Source: an uncultured Eubacteriales bacterium
Lineage (GTDB): Bacteria; Bacillota; Clostridia; Christensenellales; Aristaeellaceae
Length of the DNA stretch: 61,868 bases
NCBI GenBank assembly: GCA_900315315.1
Contig: OMYT01000018.1
Coordinates: 1-61,868 of the forward strand
Direction: 5' to 3'
The first letter of the stretch is position 1, and the number at the start of each line of letters is the position of its first letter. Below the pieces are notes generated by a model. The model saw only the letters and a program-made list of their open reading frames with translations. It was not told where the DNA came from and did no database searches. The position numbers and the translations under genes were made by a program. This document shows positions 35,289-43,978 of the stretch, in pieces.

Positions 35289-37333
35289 CCCGCATCCTCC
35301 ATTCCCGCGTAAAGCCTGTAAATCGCTGCCTCGTCATTCTCGAATATCTTCACGCCGACTTTGTCCATTCCCTCCAGATCCACGTCATAGCTGTTTCGTT
35401 CATACGATGACAGATAGACGTATTCAGCACCGTATTTTTCGGGTACTTCCGGGTGCCCTTCCGGATCTTCATAGAATGCGCGCAGTTCCGACTGACGCTC
35501 CGTCGTATCAAACCCATGCCAGTACAGCCACAGATCCGGACCGCAGACAACGGTCCTCCCCGCGATCGCCACAACCGGATTCAGGTGCTGGGTTCCGGTT
35601 ACGAAGACCGCGTCCCTCGGTGTTCGGTCCTTGACGTACTCACCTGCCTCCACCGCTTCCCGGCTGAACGCCTGATAGTCTGACACGCATTCCCGCGCGA
35701 TCGTCAGTCCGGCGCTCAGGAAGGTAACAACCGCCGCGAGCACGGCCAGGAATCTCCGTCCTCCCATGCCCTCCAGGCGCTTCCAAAGGCGGGAACACCA
35801 GTCCGCAACGATCAGGCAGCAAAGCAGCCATGCCAGATAAAACAGTTTGATGTTGTCATATTCGTTCGGCTGGAAGCGGATGAATTCCGCCGCCAGGATA
35901 ATCGGCAGCGCCATTGCAAAAATACGTCTGTTTCTCGGATTCCGGTCAAACAGCGCGGCAATCAGCGCCAGGAAGGGCAGCCCGATATTCTTGATATAGA
36001 ACCACAGATACAGGTCCCGCATCCCCTGCCCGGAGGGATTGTTTACCCAGTTGAACTGGAAAACCAGGAATGAATGGTTGCTTTCCTGAAAGGTCTGCCC
36101 GAAGGTGAAGCAGATGAGCTGGGGCAGCGCCAGCGCCACGGCAATCGCGCCGTAGATCAGATACGGTCGCAGAATCTGCCACCGGCTCCTGCGGACCGTC
36201 ATCGCGCCCGGATCCCCGTGAATCAGGTCGTAGCAAAGGCATCCGACGGATGCGAGGGCGAGCGCCAGGAAGCTGTGGGTATGGATCAGCGGCAGCGCGC
36301 CGGCCCATATGCCGAGCAAAACGATTCCCCGCCCCCTGTTCTCCGGGTCCCTCGTCCTTGCCCTGAATTCGGAAAACAGCAGGTAGAAACAGGGAATAAC
36401 CATGCACCAGCCGCCCAGCAGCGTCCGCTGGGGAATCATCAGGTCGCAGATTACATTGCTCCAGCGCAGGTTGTTCGGATCCGGCTGATTGGTCGGCGTC
36501 TTATAATAACCGGTCATGATATGGCTGATCCGCTCTCCGACCGTGCTGAACCAGCCTGAAACAGTCTGCCCGATCTTCCCGAAGAAGGTCAGGTCTTTTT
36601 CCGCCGCCCACGTTCCGCCGGCCAGATCAAAGTCATAGAGGAAGCCCAGCCCGCCGTTGAAGAAGAACAGGCAAGCCACCAGCAGGGCCGTCTTCTTTCC
36701 CGCTGTCAGTTCCCTGCCCAGCACCATCACACCCATGTAGCACAGGGCCATCATCAGGGTTCCGGGAACAATAATCGCTGCCTGCAGGCTGCTGCCCAGC
36801 AGAACAAACGTGGAACTCAGCGTATCTGTCAGGAAGGGATAACTCAGCCTCGCGCCCGGAAAAAACGGATAGTCCGCCGGGAATTTCTTTCCCACGAGAC
36901 CCGTGATAAAACTCATATGCATCGGCAGATCGCCGTAAGTGCTCTGCCCCACACGCCAGTCGCCGGCGGTGCCGACCCTCATCACGTGGGTATACTGCAG
37001 ATATCCGCCCAGAATCGTCAGCGGAATACCGATGATCAGCACCTGCCGGAGCAGGCGGCTCTCTTCCTCATTCCAGGGCGCGGGATCCCGTCTGTCCCGC
37101 AGAAACCAGCACAGAATCGTAATCGCCAGCATAACCGCGGCGCCAAACACATGCGCCCCCGCGTCAAAGCGGAAGAAAAAAGCACCAATGGCCGGAAACC
37201 ACATCTCACCGAGCAGCCCGAAACACAGCCCGAGCCAGATCCGGTTCAGCGGCCGGTGGCGGGGCAGCAGAAACCGCACCACCGCCAGGCCGAACACCAG
37301 GAACAGCAGCGTATAAACAACAGACGCAATCAT
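35285..37333 (-). CDS. Polytopic membrane protein, GT-C glycosyltransferase-like
   Basis: The 682-aa protein has about 14 hydrophobic helices up to residue ~550, and then a soluble C-terminal domain of about 130 residues. The large loop after the first helices contains STYGDLPMHMSFI, which resembles the acidic-motif loop of GT-C-type membrane glycosyltransferases, and the C-terminal part resembles their extracytoplasmic domain. A role in cell-surface glycan or teichoic-like polymer formation is inference. It starts 5 bases after whiA, overlaps the coiled-coil gene and is therefore in the murB-rapZ-whiA run. Confidence 0.65.
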   Translation of the reverse strand: MIASVVYTLLFLVFGLAVVRFLLPRHRPLNRIWLGLCFGLLGEMWFPAIGAFFFRFDAGAHVFGAAVMLAITILCWFLRDRRDPAPWNEEESRLLRQVLIIGIPLTILGGYLQYTHVMRVGTAGDWRVGQSTYGDLPMHMSFITGLVGKKFPADYPFFPGARLSYPFLTDTLSSTFVLLGSSLQAAIIVPGTLMMALCYMGVMVLGRELTAGKKTALLVACLFFFNGGLGFLYDFDLAGGTWAAEKDLTFFGKIGQTVSGWFSTVGERISHIMTGYYKTPTNQPDPNNLRWSNVICDLMIPQRTLLGGWCMVIPCFYLLFSEFRARTRDPENRGRGIVLLGIWAGALPLIHTHSFLALALASVGCLCYDLIHGDPGAMTVRRSRWQILRPYLIYGAIAVALALPQLICFTFGQTFQESNHSFLVFQFNWVNNPSGQGMRDLYLWFYIKNIGLPFLALIAALFDRNPRNRRIFAMALPIILAAEFIRFQPNEYDNIKLFYLAWLLCCLIVADWCSRLWKRLEGMGGRRFLAVLAAVVTFLSAGLTIARECVSDYQAFSREAVEAGEYVKDRTPRDAVFVTGTQHLNPVVAIAGRTVVCGPDLWLYWHGFDTTERQSELRAFYEDPEGHPEVPEKYGAEYVYLSSYERNSYDVDLEGMDKVGVKIFENDEAAIYRLYAGMEDAG

Positions 37334-37338
37334 CTGCT

Positions 37339-38325
37339 CTATCCCCTCGCCTCATTATCGTATTCTTCATCGAGCCCGTCTGCAATTTCCATCAGACGGC
37401 GCAGCCGGTGATTCACGCCGCTCTTTCCGACCGGCGGATCCAGCATCTCCCCGAGCTGCTGAAGGCTCAGATCCGGGTTTTCCACCCGCACGCGGGCGAT
37501 TTCCCGCAATGCAGGCGGCAGCGTAAATAAACCCTGTTTCAGAGAAATCCGGCGTATCGCCTCCGCCTGTTTCAGCCCCGCATCCAGCATTTTTTCACTG
37601 TTATGCTCATCGCAGTTGGCTGCCCGTACCGCGGACGCCCGGAGCTGTTTACGGATCCGGGTATTCTCCATTTCCAGCACGCCGCTCCCCGCACCCATCA
37701 TCGCCAGCGTATCGCTGATCTGCTGGGCATCCTTCAGGTAAATCACCTGCTGTCCTCTGCGGGAATAGCTGCGAAAAGGCAACCCGTTCTTCTCCAGCAG
37801 TTTTTCCAGCGTCTGCGCGAACCGCTCATCATCCGTTTTCCATTCCAGATGATACTCTTTTTCCGGGTTGGTCACTGTACCCGCGCCCAGAAATGCGCCG
37901 CGGAGAAACGCCCTGCCGCAGCATTGGCGCGTCAGCGGATGCCTCGGAACGGTTCGCTTCAGATGGATACGGCCGTCTTCATCCGTTTCGGCCATGTGCA
38001 GCGCGTTCAGCAGTGTGCGGGTATCCTCCGTCCCGAGGGTAAGCACACAGGTACGCCGTCCGCCCAGCTGCTTCGTCTGGACAAAGTGCAGCGACGGGGT
38101 AATATTCAGCCGTTTCTTCAGCAGCTGAAACAGTCTGCGTGCGGTTCCCGCGTTGTCAACCCGCCAGCTGGCGGAGATCCATCCGCCGCCGCGAAAGGCC
38201 AGATGTCCGGAAGTTTGTGTCAGAGCGGAAATCTCGCTGAGCATGCAGCAGGGTCGTCCGGCCGGCATGCGGATCAGTTCCTCCTTCACAGAGGCCGAAA
38301 AGCTCTGCGCGTTCGATGTTTTCAT
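37339..38325 (-). CDS. whiA: DNA-binding protein WhiA
   Basis: WhiA is a LAGLIDADG-derived protein that binds DNA and influences cell division or sporulation in Gram-positive bacteria. The 328-aa product has the N-terminal LAGLIDADG-like half (FRGAFLGAGTVTNPEKEYHLE) and a C-terminal helix-turn-helix (PVGKSGVNHRLRRLMEIA). It overlaps rapZ by one base. In most Bacillota yvcK separates rapZ and whiA; it is absent here. Confidence 0.94.
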   Translation of the reverse strand: MKTSNAQSFSASVKEELIRMPAGRPCCMLSEISALTQTSGHLAFRGGGWISASWRVDNAGTARRLFQLLKKRLNITPSLHFVQTKQLGGRRTCVLTLGTEDTRTLLNALHMAETDEDGRIHLKRTVPRHPLTRQCCGRAFLRGAFLGAGTVTNPEKEYHLEWKTDDERFAQTLEKLLEKNGLPFRSYSRRGQQVIYLKDAQQISDTLAMMGAGSGVLEMENTRIRKQLRASAVRAANCDEHNSEKMLDAGLKQAEAIRRISLKQGLFTLPPALREIARVRVENPDLSLQQLGEMLDPPVGKSGVNHRLRRLMEIADGLDEEYDNEARG

Positions 38326-39230
38326 CAGGTTTCATCCTCGACAGGCGTTGCCCAGCGTGCCTGCTCAATCAGCAGATCCCGGTGATTGATCTCTGTCGGC
38401 AAACCTTTTTCCTGCAGCCAGTGTCCGATCGCTTCCGCAATCGCCACGCTGCGGTGCGCGCCCCCCGTACAGCCTACGGCAATCACCAGGCGGTGCTTTC
38501 CCTCTTCTTTGTAATGGGGAATCAGGAAATCCAACATTTCCGTCCATCTGCGCAGGAATTCCTGTGTTGTCGGATGATCGATCACAAACTGCCGTACATC
38601 CTCATCCAGGCCGCTGTGACGGCACAGGCTTTCAATATAGAATGGATTAGGCAGAAAACGCACGTCGACCACCAGGTCCGCCTGCCGCGGCAGGCCGCGC
38701 TTGAACCCGAAGCTCATAACCTCTGCCCGGATCGGCGGGTCGGCTTCGGAAAGGTTTCCCAGGTTTTTGTCCAGCAGTTTCATCATGGAACGTGCCGTCA
38801 GCCCGGTCGTATCGATGACATAATTGGCGGTTTCCCGCAGCGGCTGCAGCCGGGTCCGCTCTTCGGCAATTGCCGCCGTCAGCGTCAGACCCTCCTGGCA
38901 GAGGGGATGCTCCCGCCGTGTCTCTTTATAGCGGTCCAGCAGCGTATCGTCACTGGCTTCCATGAAGATCACTTCGATCTGGTGACCCAGCAGCCGCAGC
39001 TCGCCGATCATCTTTGCTACAGCCTTTGCGTCAAAAAACTCGCCGCTTCGCACATCCACTGCAATGGTTACCGTCTGGTGCTTTGTCGGTGTGGTATCAA
39101 AAGCCTCGATCAGCTTCGGCAGCATCATCGGCGGCATATTGTCCATACAGAAACTGCCCTTGTCTTCCAGAAAACGGACGCAGGCTGTCTTGCCGGCGCC
39201 GCTCTGCCCGGTCACGATCAGATACCTCAT
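38325..39230 (-). CDS. rapZ: RNase adapter / nucleotide-binding protein RapZ (YvcJ)
   Basis: RapZ/YvcJ binds ATP/GTP and, in enterobacteria, directs RNase E to small RNAs; in Gram-positives its role is less clear. The 301-aa protein has Walker A TGQSGAGKTAC (about 7-17), the second motif DNMPPMMLPKLIE, and the C-terminal domain with FGFKRGLP and the GCTGGAHRSVA motif. It overlaps murB by 4 bases and whiA by one. Confidence 0.95.
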   Translation of the reverse strand: MRYLIVTGQSGAGKTACVRFLEDKGSFCMDNMPPMMLPKLIEAFDTTPTKHQTVTIAVDVRSGEFFDAKAVAKMIGELRLLGHQIEVIFMEASDDTLLDRYKETRREHPLCQEGLTLTAAIAEERTRLQPLRETANYVIDTTGLTARSMMKLLDKNLGNLSEADPPIRAEVMSFGFKRGLPRQADLVVDVRFLPNPFYIESLCRHSGLDEDVRQFVIDHPTTQEFLRRWTEMLDFLIPHYKEEGKHRLVIAVGCTGGAHRSVAIAEAIGHWLQEKGLPTEINHRDLLIEQARWATPVEDET

Positions 39231-40132
39231 GCTTCTTTCTCCATTTCACCGATAATTCGAATCTCCGGTTCCAGTTTCACGCCTACCCGTTCCTCAACGA
39301 TCTGCTGTACTTTCTCCATCAGTTCCAGGAAGTCTTTGCTGCTCTCACCGTTGTTGATCAGGAAACCCGCATGCTTCATGCTCACCTGAGCCCCGCCTAC
39401 AGCGTAGCCCTTCAGGCCGCACTGATCGATCAGCGCAGCGGCAAAATAACCTTCCGGCCTTTTAAATGTGCTTCCCGCGCTGGGCTGGTCCAGCGGCTGT
39501 TTCTCCGCGCGCTGTGCGTTCAGCTCGGCCATGCGCGCACGGATCTCCTCCGGTTCACCCGGCGTCAGGGTGAATACAACCTCCGTTACCACAAAATTGA
39601 TTCGCCCGACGGCGGATGTCCGGTACCCGAACTGCATTTCCTCATTGCTCAGCGTGACCGGTTTTCCGTCCGGTGTGATCCCGTTCACCCGTGTCACCAC
39701 CTGGGCCATTTCCCCGCCGTAGGCGCCGGCATTCATCGTCATGGCGCCGCCTACCGTCCCGGGAATCCCGGAAGCGAATTCCAGCCCGGCCAGTCCGGCC
39801 TCTGCAGCTTCCGCAGCAACGCTGCCGAGCATGGCGCCGGCCTGGGCAATCAGGCGGTCCCCTTCCCGGCGGATTTGCCGCATGTTTTTGCTCACACTGA
39901 TGACCAGCCCGCGGATCCCTCCGTCCAGTACCAGCAGGTTGCTGCCGTGGCCGATCACCGTCACCGGCAGATTGTAGGCTCCCGCCTCGGCAAACAGCGC
40001 CCTGATCTCCTCTGCACTTCGCGGAAACACCAGATAATCCGCAGGCCCGCCCAACTTCAGTGTCGTATGTCTGCTCATCGGTTCATTCATTAATGCGTTA
40101 AACGATTCAAACATAATTGCCGTTTCCCCCAT
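39227..40132 (-). CDS. murB: UDP-N-acetylenolpyruvoylglucosamine reductase
   Basis: MurB makes UDP-MurNAc with FAD and NADPH for peptidoglycan. The about 300-aa protein contains the family motifs NEPMSRHTTLKLGGPADYLV, VIGHGSNLLV, the FASGIPGTVGGAMTMNAGAYG FAD loop, and the catalytic Ser in QPSAGSTFKRP with the Glu in LEPEIRIIGE. An internal ATG at 40114 (MFESFNALM) is an alternative start; both have only weak ribosome binding sites. It heads the murB-rapZ-whiA run. Confidence 0.96.
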   Translation of the reverse strand: MGETAIMFESFNALMNEPMSRHTTLKLGGPADYLVFPRSAEEIRALFAEAGAYNLPVTVIGHGSNLLVLDGGIRGLVISVSKNMRQIRREGDRLIAQAGAMLGSVAAEAAEAGLAGLEFASGIPGTVGGAMTMNAGAYGGEMAQVVTRVNGITPDGKPVTLSNEEMQFGYRTSAVGRINFVVTEVVFTLTPGEPEEIRARMAELNAQRAEKQPLDQPSAGSTFKRPEGYFAAALIDQCGLKGYAVGGAQVSMKHAGFLINNGESSKDFLELMEKVQQIVEERVGVKLEPEIRIIGEMEKEA

Positions 40133-40233
40133 GCGATTTCCTGACTGTAATTCCGGATAAGTCGGGGCTCTTCAATCCGCCCCCGCGGAATTGTCCCCTT
40201 CTGTCGCTGCAAAAAAACATAGGTCAAATAAAT

Positions 40234-40262
40234 ATTATAATAGAAATAGCCCTTTCCGACAA
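40234..40262 (-). promoter_or_regulatory. murB promoter, divergent with the GntR promoter
   Basis: TTGTCG (40257-40262), 17 bases, TATAAT (40234-40239) on the minus strand, about 100 bases upstream of murB. Confidence 0.65.
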
Positions 40263-40270
40263 CTTCTTCA

Positions 40271-40317
40271 TTTGTATTGACAAAATTGTATTTTTCCTGT
40301 ACATTTGGATACAAAGT
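40271..40317 (+). promoter_or_regulatory. gntR promoter with inverted repeat TTTGTAT/ATACAAA
   Basis: TTGACA (40277-40282), 17 bases, TACATT (40300-40305). Around it lie TTTGTAT (40271-40277) and ATACAAA-like arm (40309-40315), plus an internal ATTGTAT. FadR-type GntR regulators often bind TTGTA-N-TACAA dyads, so the site may mediate autoregulation. Confidence 0.55.
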
Positions 40318-40355
40318 GCAGGAAAAATGCTGCACCCTTGAGGAGGTTGTCCTGT

Positions 40356-41048
40356 ATGTCATTAACCTTTCAGCCCATGATGGAAAGCCGTCCCATCCGT
40401 GAGATTGCCTACGAGGTGCTGAAGAAAGCCATTATCACCGGTGAAATCCCGGCCGGGGAGCGGATCGTCGAAACCGATTATGCCGACCGTCTCCATATCT
40501 CCCGTACGCCCCTGCGAGAGGCGCTTCGAAAACTGGAGCGTGACGGTCTGGTGGAATACGTGATGCGCCGCGGTGTCATTGTGCACGCCTTTACAACGGA
40601 AGATGTGGAGCAGATCTATACCATCCGGAACTGTCTGGAGCTTCTGACTCTTCCTGATATCATCGAAAAGGCCACGCCGGAAGATATCGCCCATCTGCGG
40701 GAAATGCTCGCGAAGATGGACGAGCTGAATGAAAAAAACGACGTGGAAGCATTATCCCCCGTCGCGCGTGATTTCCATACCGCCATCACGGCGATCTCCG
40801 GGAAAAACCGGATCCTCCGGGTCATTGAAGGCCAGGATGAATATATCCGCCGCTTCTCCGCCATGGCGATCAAGCAGGAGGACCGCAGGAACGAAGCAAA
40901 TGAGGAGCATCACCGCCTGGTGGACCTGATAGAGCAGAAGGACCTGCCCGCTTTTGAAGCCCTGATGAAGCAGCATATCGAGCGCAGCAAGGAATGCTGT
41001 CTCGCCGCGCTGGCTGCCCGCAAACAGAACCGCGAACTGAACAGCTGA
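40356..41048 (+). CDS. GntR/FadR-family transcriptional regulator
   Basis: The 230-aa protein has the N-terminal winged HTH (EIAYEVLKKAIITGEIPAGERIVETDYADRL; core RTPLREALRKLERDGLVE) and a C-terminal FCD-type helical domain (about 95-215) with the metal-ligand-type pattern D/H..H..H (VARDFHTAI, EEHHRLVDLI, LMKQHIERS). FCD regulators sense small organic acids. The effector is unknown. The ATG at 40356 follows GAGGAGG. It is divergent from murB and followed by secG with its own promoter. Confidence 0.9.
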   Translation: MSLTFQPMMESRPIREIAYEVLKKAIITGEIPAGERIVETDYADRLHISRTPLREALRKLERDGLVEYVMRRGVIVHAFTTEDVEQIYTIRNCLELLTLPDIIEKATPEDIAHLREMLAKMDELNEKNDVEALSPVARDFHTAITAISGKNRILRVIEGQDEYIRRFSAMAIKQEDRRNEANEEHHRLVDLIEQKDLPAFEALMKQHIERSKECCLAALAARKQNRELNS

Positions 41049-41067
41049 TCCTGTTCCCAAAAAGTCC

Positions 41068-41096
41068 TTGCATTTTAACGCGCTCTGTGATACGAT
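41068..41096 (+). promoter_or_regulatory. secG promoter
   Basis: TTGCAT (41068-41073), 17 bases, TACGAT (41091-41096). A strong GAGGAGG precedes the secG start 30 bases further on. Confidence 0.6.
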
Positions 41097-41128
41097 ATCC
41101 GGGCTGATTCAAGAGGAGGTTTGTTCTT

Positions 41129-41356
41129 ATGGTTACTGCAATTTCCATCGTGCTGATCATCTCGGCGCTTTTTATGATCGTGACTGTTCTGCTGCAGTCT
41201 TCCAGCGAAGGCGGCATCAGCGCCGTTTCCGGTCAGTCCAACAGCTATTTCAGCAAGTCCAAGTCCAAGACCTTTGAGGCCAAGCTGGCGCTGTGCACCA
41301 AGATCGCCGCTACGGTCTTCGTTGTGCTGTCTCTGCTGATGCTGATCATCAAGTAA
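41129..41356 (+). CDS. secG: Preprotein translocase subunit SecG
   Basis: SecG assists SecYE protein export. The 75-aa protein has two membrane helices (ISIVLIISALFMIVTVLLQ and ATVFVVLSLLMLIIK) separated by the family's polar loop QSSSEGGISAVSG. It ends with Lys. The 228-base gene has its own promoter and terminator, so it is a single-gene unit. Confidence 0.93.
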   Translation: MVTAISIVLIISALFMIVTVLLQSSSEGGISAVSGQSNSYFSKSKSKTFEAKLALCTKIAATVFVVLSLLMLIIK

Positions 41357-41370
41357 TCTGCACGGTAGTT

Positions 41371-41402
41371 AAAAGGCTGCTTCATTTCGAAGCAGCCTTT
41401 TT
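41371..41402. terminator. Bidirectional terminator after secG
   Basis: AAAGGCTGCTTC and GAAGCAGCCTTT form a perfect stem with a 5-base loop, flanked by A- and T-runs. It also serves the convergent ion channel gene. Confidence 0.85.
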
Positions 41403-41405
41403 CGT

Positions 41406-41822
41406 TTATTTCCTGAACTCCCTTGCCTTCCGGGAAAGTTCTTCCATTTCCTCCCGGCTCAGGTCCGGAAGCTTTTCCACCTGGGAGAGAAAAGGTTCCA
41501 GCGATTCCCGGAGGTTTCCGGAGGCAACCTGCTGAAAATAGTTCACCACCACGGCGGTGAAAATCGCAATCACCGCAACGGCATACACGGAAAACAGAAC
41601 CGTCAGAATCCGTGAAACCGGGCTGTGGACCACCACATCGCCGAACCCGATGGTTGAAATAGCGGTGAAGCAGTACCACAGCGCCTCACGGAAGGTCCGG
41701 ATTCCCGGCTCAATCAGCCAGATGATGCACGCGCACAGCGCAGTAAAGCCCAGGAAACCGTAAATCACTTTATCTGCGCCGGTGCTCCGCAGGATTTTGC
41801 CGAGAATCCGAAGTTTCTTCAA
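41406..41822 (-). CDS. Two-helix potassium channel subunit
   Basis: The 138-aa protein has the Ion_trans_2 arrangement: two membrane helices (VIYGFLGFTALCACIIWLI and ILTVLFSVYAVAVIAIFTAV) flanking a pore helix with the selectivity filter TIGFGD, one substitution away from TVGYGD of K+ channels. A cytoplasmic amphipathic tail rich in Glu, Leu, Ser and Lys follows (about 95-138), with no RCK domain. It is expected to work as a tetramer. It converges with secG and lies 43 bases downstream of the alkylsulfatase-like gene. Confidence 0.88.
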   Translation of the reverse strand: MKKLRILGKILRSTGADKVIYGFLGFTALCACIIWLIEPGIRTFREALWYCFTAISTIGFGDVVVHSPVSRILTVLFSVYAVAVIAIFTAVVVNYFQQVASGNLRESLEPFLSQVEKLPDLSREEMEELSRKAREFRK

Positions 41823-41865
41823 AAGGTGCCTCCTCAGGTGGGTCGATAATTCAGAGGATTACTCC

Positions 41866-43842
41866 TCAGGGCTCAATAATATTGAAGTTGTGGATAATGG
41901 GGGTGATATATTTGACCATTCTGGTCAGGACAGTGGCGTCACCCTCTACCTGCATCTTTTCGATGATATCCGTGTCGCCGTTCATCAGCGCCAGCAGCTG
42001 AAGCCGCGCGCAGGTCACCGTGCAGTCAGCCTCCCCGTTCTTATCCCCCTTGGCATAAAGGAGAACGCCGTCCCGCCGGAGTATGCGGTACACTTCCCCG
42101 GTGTCGGAAATGGTCAGCTTCAGGGTGAAGCCGTCATTCTGGGCCGCCAGCGTGTCGCTCATGATATCGATATAATCCAGGATCATGTCCACGGTCATCT
42201 CGGTGACCATGGAATCTCTCCCCTGGGCCGTCGCTTCCTTCTCCGACTGGTTGCCTTCCCGGAGCTCCCACGCACCCATCAGGTACGCACTGCGCCAGGT
42301 ACCGCTCTCCGCCTGATAGCCCAGCTGCTCCAGCGCGTCGGCGCACAGTTCCCGCGCGGCCTTGTTGGTCGGGTCGGCAAAAACCAGTTCCTTGGTGAGC
42401 TGAGCCACCCACTGATACTCGCCCTTGTCGAAGTCTGCCCGGGCTTTTTCCAGCACGGCATCCACATCGCCCAGGTATTCCACCCACTTTTTCGCCGTGT
42501 CTTCCGGCATCAGCGGGTTCAGGTCCACCGGGTTGGCGTCATACCAGCCCATGTAGCGCTGATAGACCGCCTTGATGTTATGGGACAGGGTGCCGTAATA
42601 CTGCCGGCAGTACCAGACCTTCGCCAGCCGCTCCGGCAGTTCCATCGTGCGGGAAATCTCCGCGGACGTCATTCCCTGGTTGATATAATACAGCGTCTGG
42701 TTGTTGATGTACTGATACACTTCGGCGGTATCCCGCAGATATTCGTGGATGTTCTCATTGCCCCAGTGCGGCCAGTTATGGCTCTGGAACACAACCTCCA
42801 CCTCGTCGCCGAACAGCGATTCCGCTTCCAGGATATAGTGCGCCCATTCCAGAGCGTCCCGCACCTCCGCGCCGCGCAGGGTATAGATGTTATGCATGGT
42901 ACCGGTGCAGTTCTCCGCCAGCCACAGGCCCTTGTATTTCGGGAACCAGGCGTTCATTTCCGCCGGCGCCTCCGTGCCGGGGGTCAGCTGGAACTGAATC
43001 TCCAGCCCGTCGATCACGATGGTTTCGTTGCCGCATACTTCATAGGTCGGCGCCAGCAGACCCACGGTGCCTACGCTCTGCCCCAGGCCGATACCGATGG
43101 CCAGCCGTTGCGTCTCTCCCGGTTCCATGATCGCGCCGTACTGATACTGCGCCCGGCGGCCCATGGCCGGTCCGCAGTACAGGTTTTCACTGACGGCATG
43201 CTCCAGGAATCCCTGAGGAGCCAGAACAACCACCTTGCCGGACGCGAGCTGTTCATCCAGCGGGAGGGAAGCGTCCGCGGCGTCCTCAGCGGAAATCAGG
43301 CCATAAACCCCGCCGTAATGGTCGATGTGGGAATGGCTGTACAGCACGGCTTTGACGTCGATCGGCCCGAAATGTTTCTCCATCAGGGCCTTTGCCGCGG
43401 CCATGTCCTCCTTGCACATCAGCACGTCGAACACGATCCAGCCGTTATCGGTCCGGATAAAGGTCGCGTTGGACATGTCATAGCCGCGCACCTGATAAAT
43501 CCCGTCGCAGACTTCAAACAGCCCGGCATAGGCGTTCAGCTGGGTATGCCGCCAGAGGCTGGGATTCGCAGTGTCGGGCGCTTCCTTGTCCCGCACAAAG
43601 TCAAAAGCATCCCGGCTCCAGGCCACCACGCCGTCGTCCCGGTAGATGATCACGCTCTCAGGCGCTTCGATCACCCCGCGAAGAGCGTTCTCCTTCTCAC
43701 GCTCATCCGAAAAATCCAGTTTGTCATACCACGCCTTATTGGCATCGATCGTATGCTGCGTCGCGGGTTTGTTTTCCGCCAGAGCAGCCGAAACCGAAAG
43801 GCAAAGACAGAAGACCATAAGCCAGCACAGGAATTTCCTCAT
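41866..43842 (-). CDS. Secreted alkylsulfatase-like metallo-beta-lactamase protein
   Basis: The 658-aa protein has a signal peptide (CWLMVFCLCLSVSAALA-E), a metallo-beta-lactamase domain with the zinc motif HSHIDHYGG at about 170, an alkylsulfatase dimerisation domain (the VWYCRQYYGTLSHNIKAVYQRYMGW region), and a C-terminal SCP2-like hydrophobic-binding domain (about 520-655). Relatives SdsA1/YjcS/BDS1 hydrolyse alkyl sulfates or related esters. Substrate here is unknown. A promoter lies about 75 bases upstream. Confidence 0.9.
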   Translation of the reverse strand: MRKFLCWLMVFCLCLSVSAALAENKPATQHTIDANKAWYDKLDFSDEREKENALRGVIEAPESVIIYRDDGVVAWSRDAFDFVRDKEAPDTANPSLWRHTQLNAYAGLFEVCDGIYQVRGYDMSNATFIRTDNGWIVFDVLMCKEDMAAAKALMEKHFGPIDVKAVLYSHSHIDHYGGVYGLISAEDAADASLPLDEQLASGKVVVLAPQGFLEHAVSENLYCGPAMGRRAQYQYGAIMEPGETQRLAIGIGLGQSVGTVGLLAPTYEVCGNETIVIDGLEIQFQLTPGTEAPAEMNAWFPKYKGLWLAENCTGTMHNIYTLRGAEVRDALEWAHYILEAESLFGDEVEVVFQSHNWPHWGNENIHEYLRDTAEVYQYINNQTLYYINQGMTSAEISRTMELPERLAKVWYCRQYYGTLSHNIKAVYQRYMGWYDANPVDLNPLMPEDTAKKWVEYLGDVDAVLEKARADFDKGEYQWVAQLTKELVFADPTNKAARELCADALEQLGYQAESGTWRSAYLMGAWELREGNQSEKEATAQGRDSMVTEMTVDMILDYIDIMSDTLAAQNDGFTLKLTISDTGEVYRILRRDGVLLYAKGDKNGEADCTVTCARLQLLALMNGDTDIIEKMQVEGDATVLTRMVKYITPIIHNFNIIEP

Positions 43843-43916
43843 GAGAACACCTCCAACAGATCCTTCATTTGATTTTGATAACGTCGCATCAGTCCGTCCG
43901 GGACATCTTACAGCTT

Positions 43917-43945
43917 ATCATATCGTTTTTCCGGCAGAATTGCAA
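43917..43945 (-). promoter_or_regulatory. Promoter of the alkylsulfatase-like gene
   Basis: TTGCAA (43940-43945), 17 bases, TATGAT (43917-43922) on the minus strand, 75 bases before the start; GGAGGTG precedes the ATG. Confidence 0.6.
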
Positions 43946-43978
43946 GACCGAACATACGTAAAAAATCCGTTTCCGGTA

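Noticed and set aside
41782-43872. Long open frame antisense to the alkylsulfatase-like gene
   Set aside because: It is a shadow of the GC-rich sense gene, His/Arg-rich without domain, and lacks start signals.
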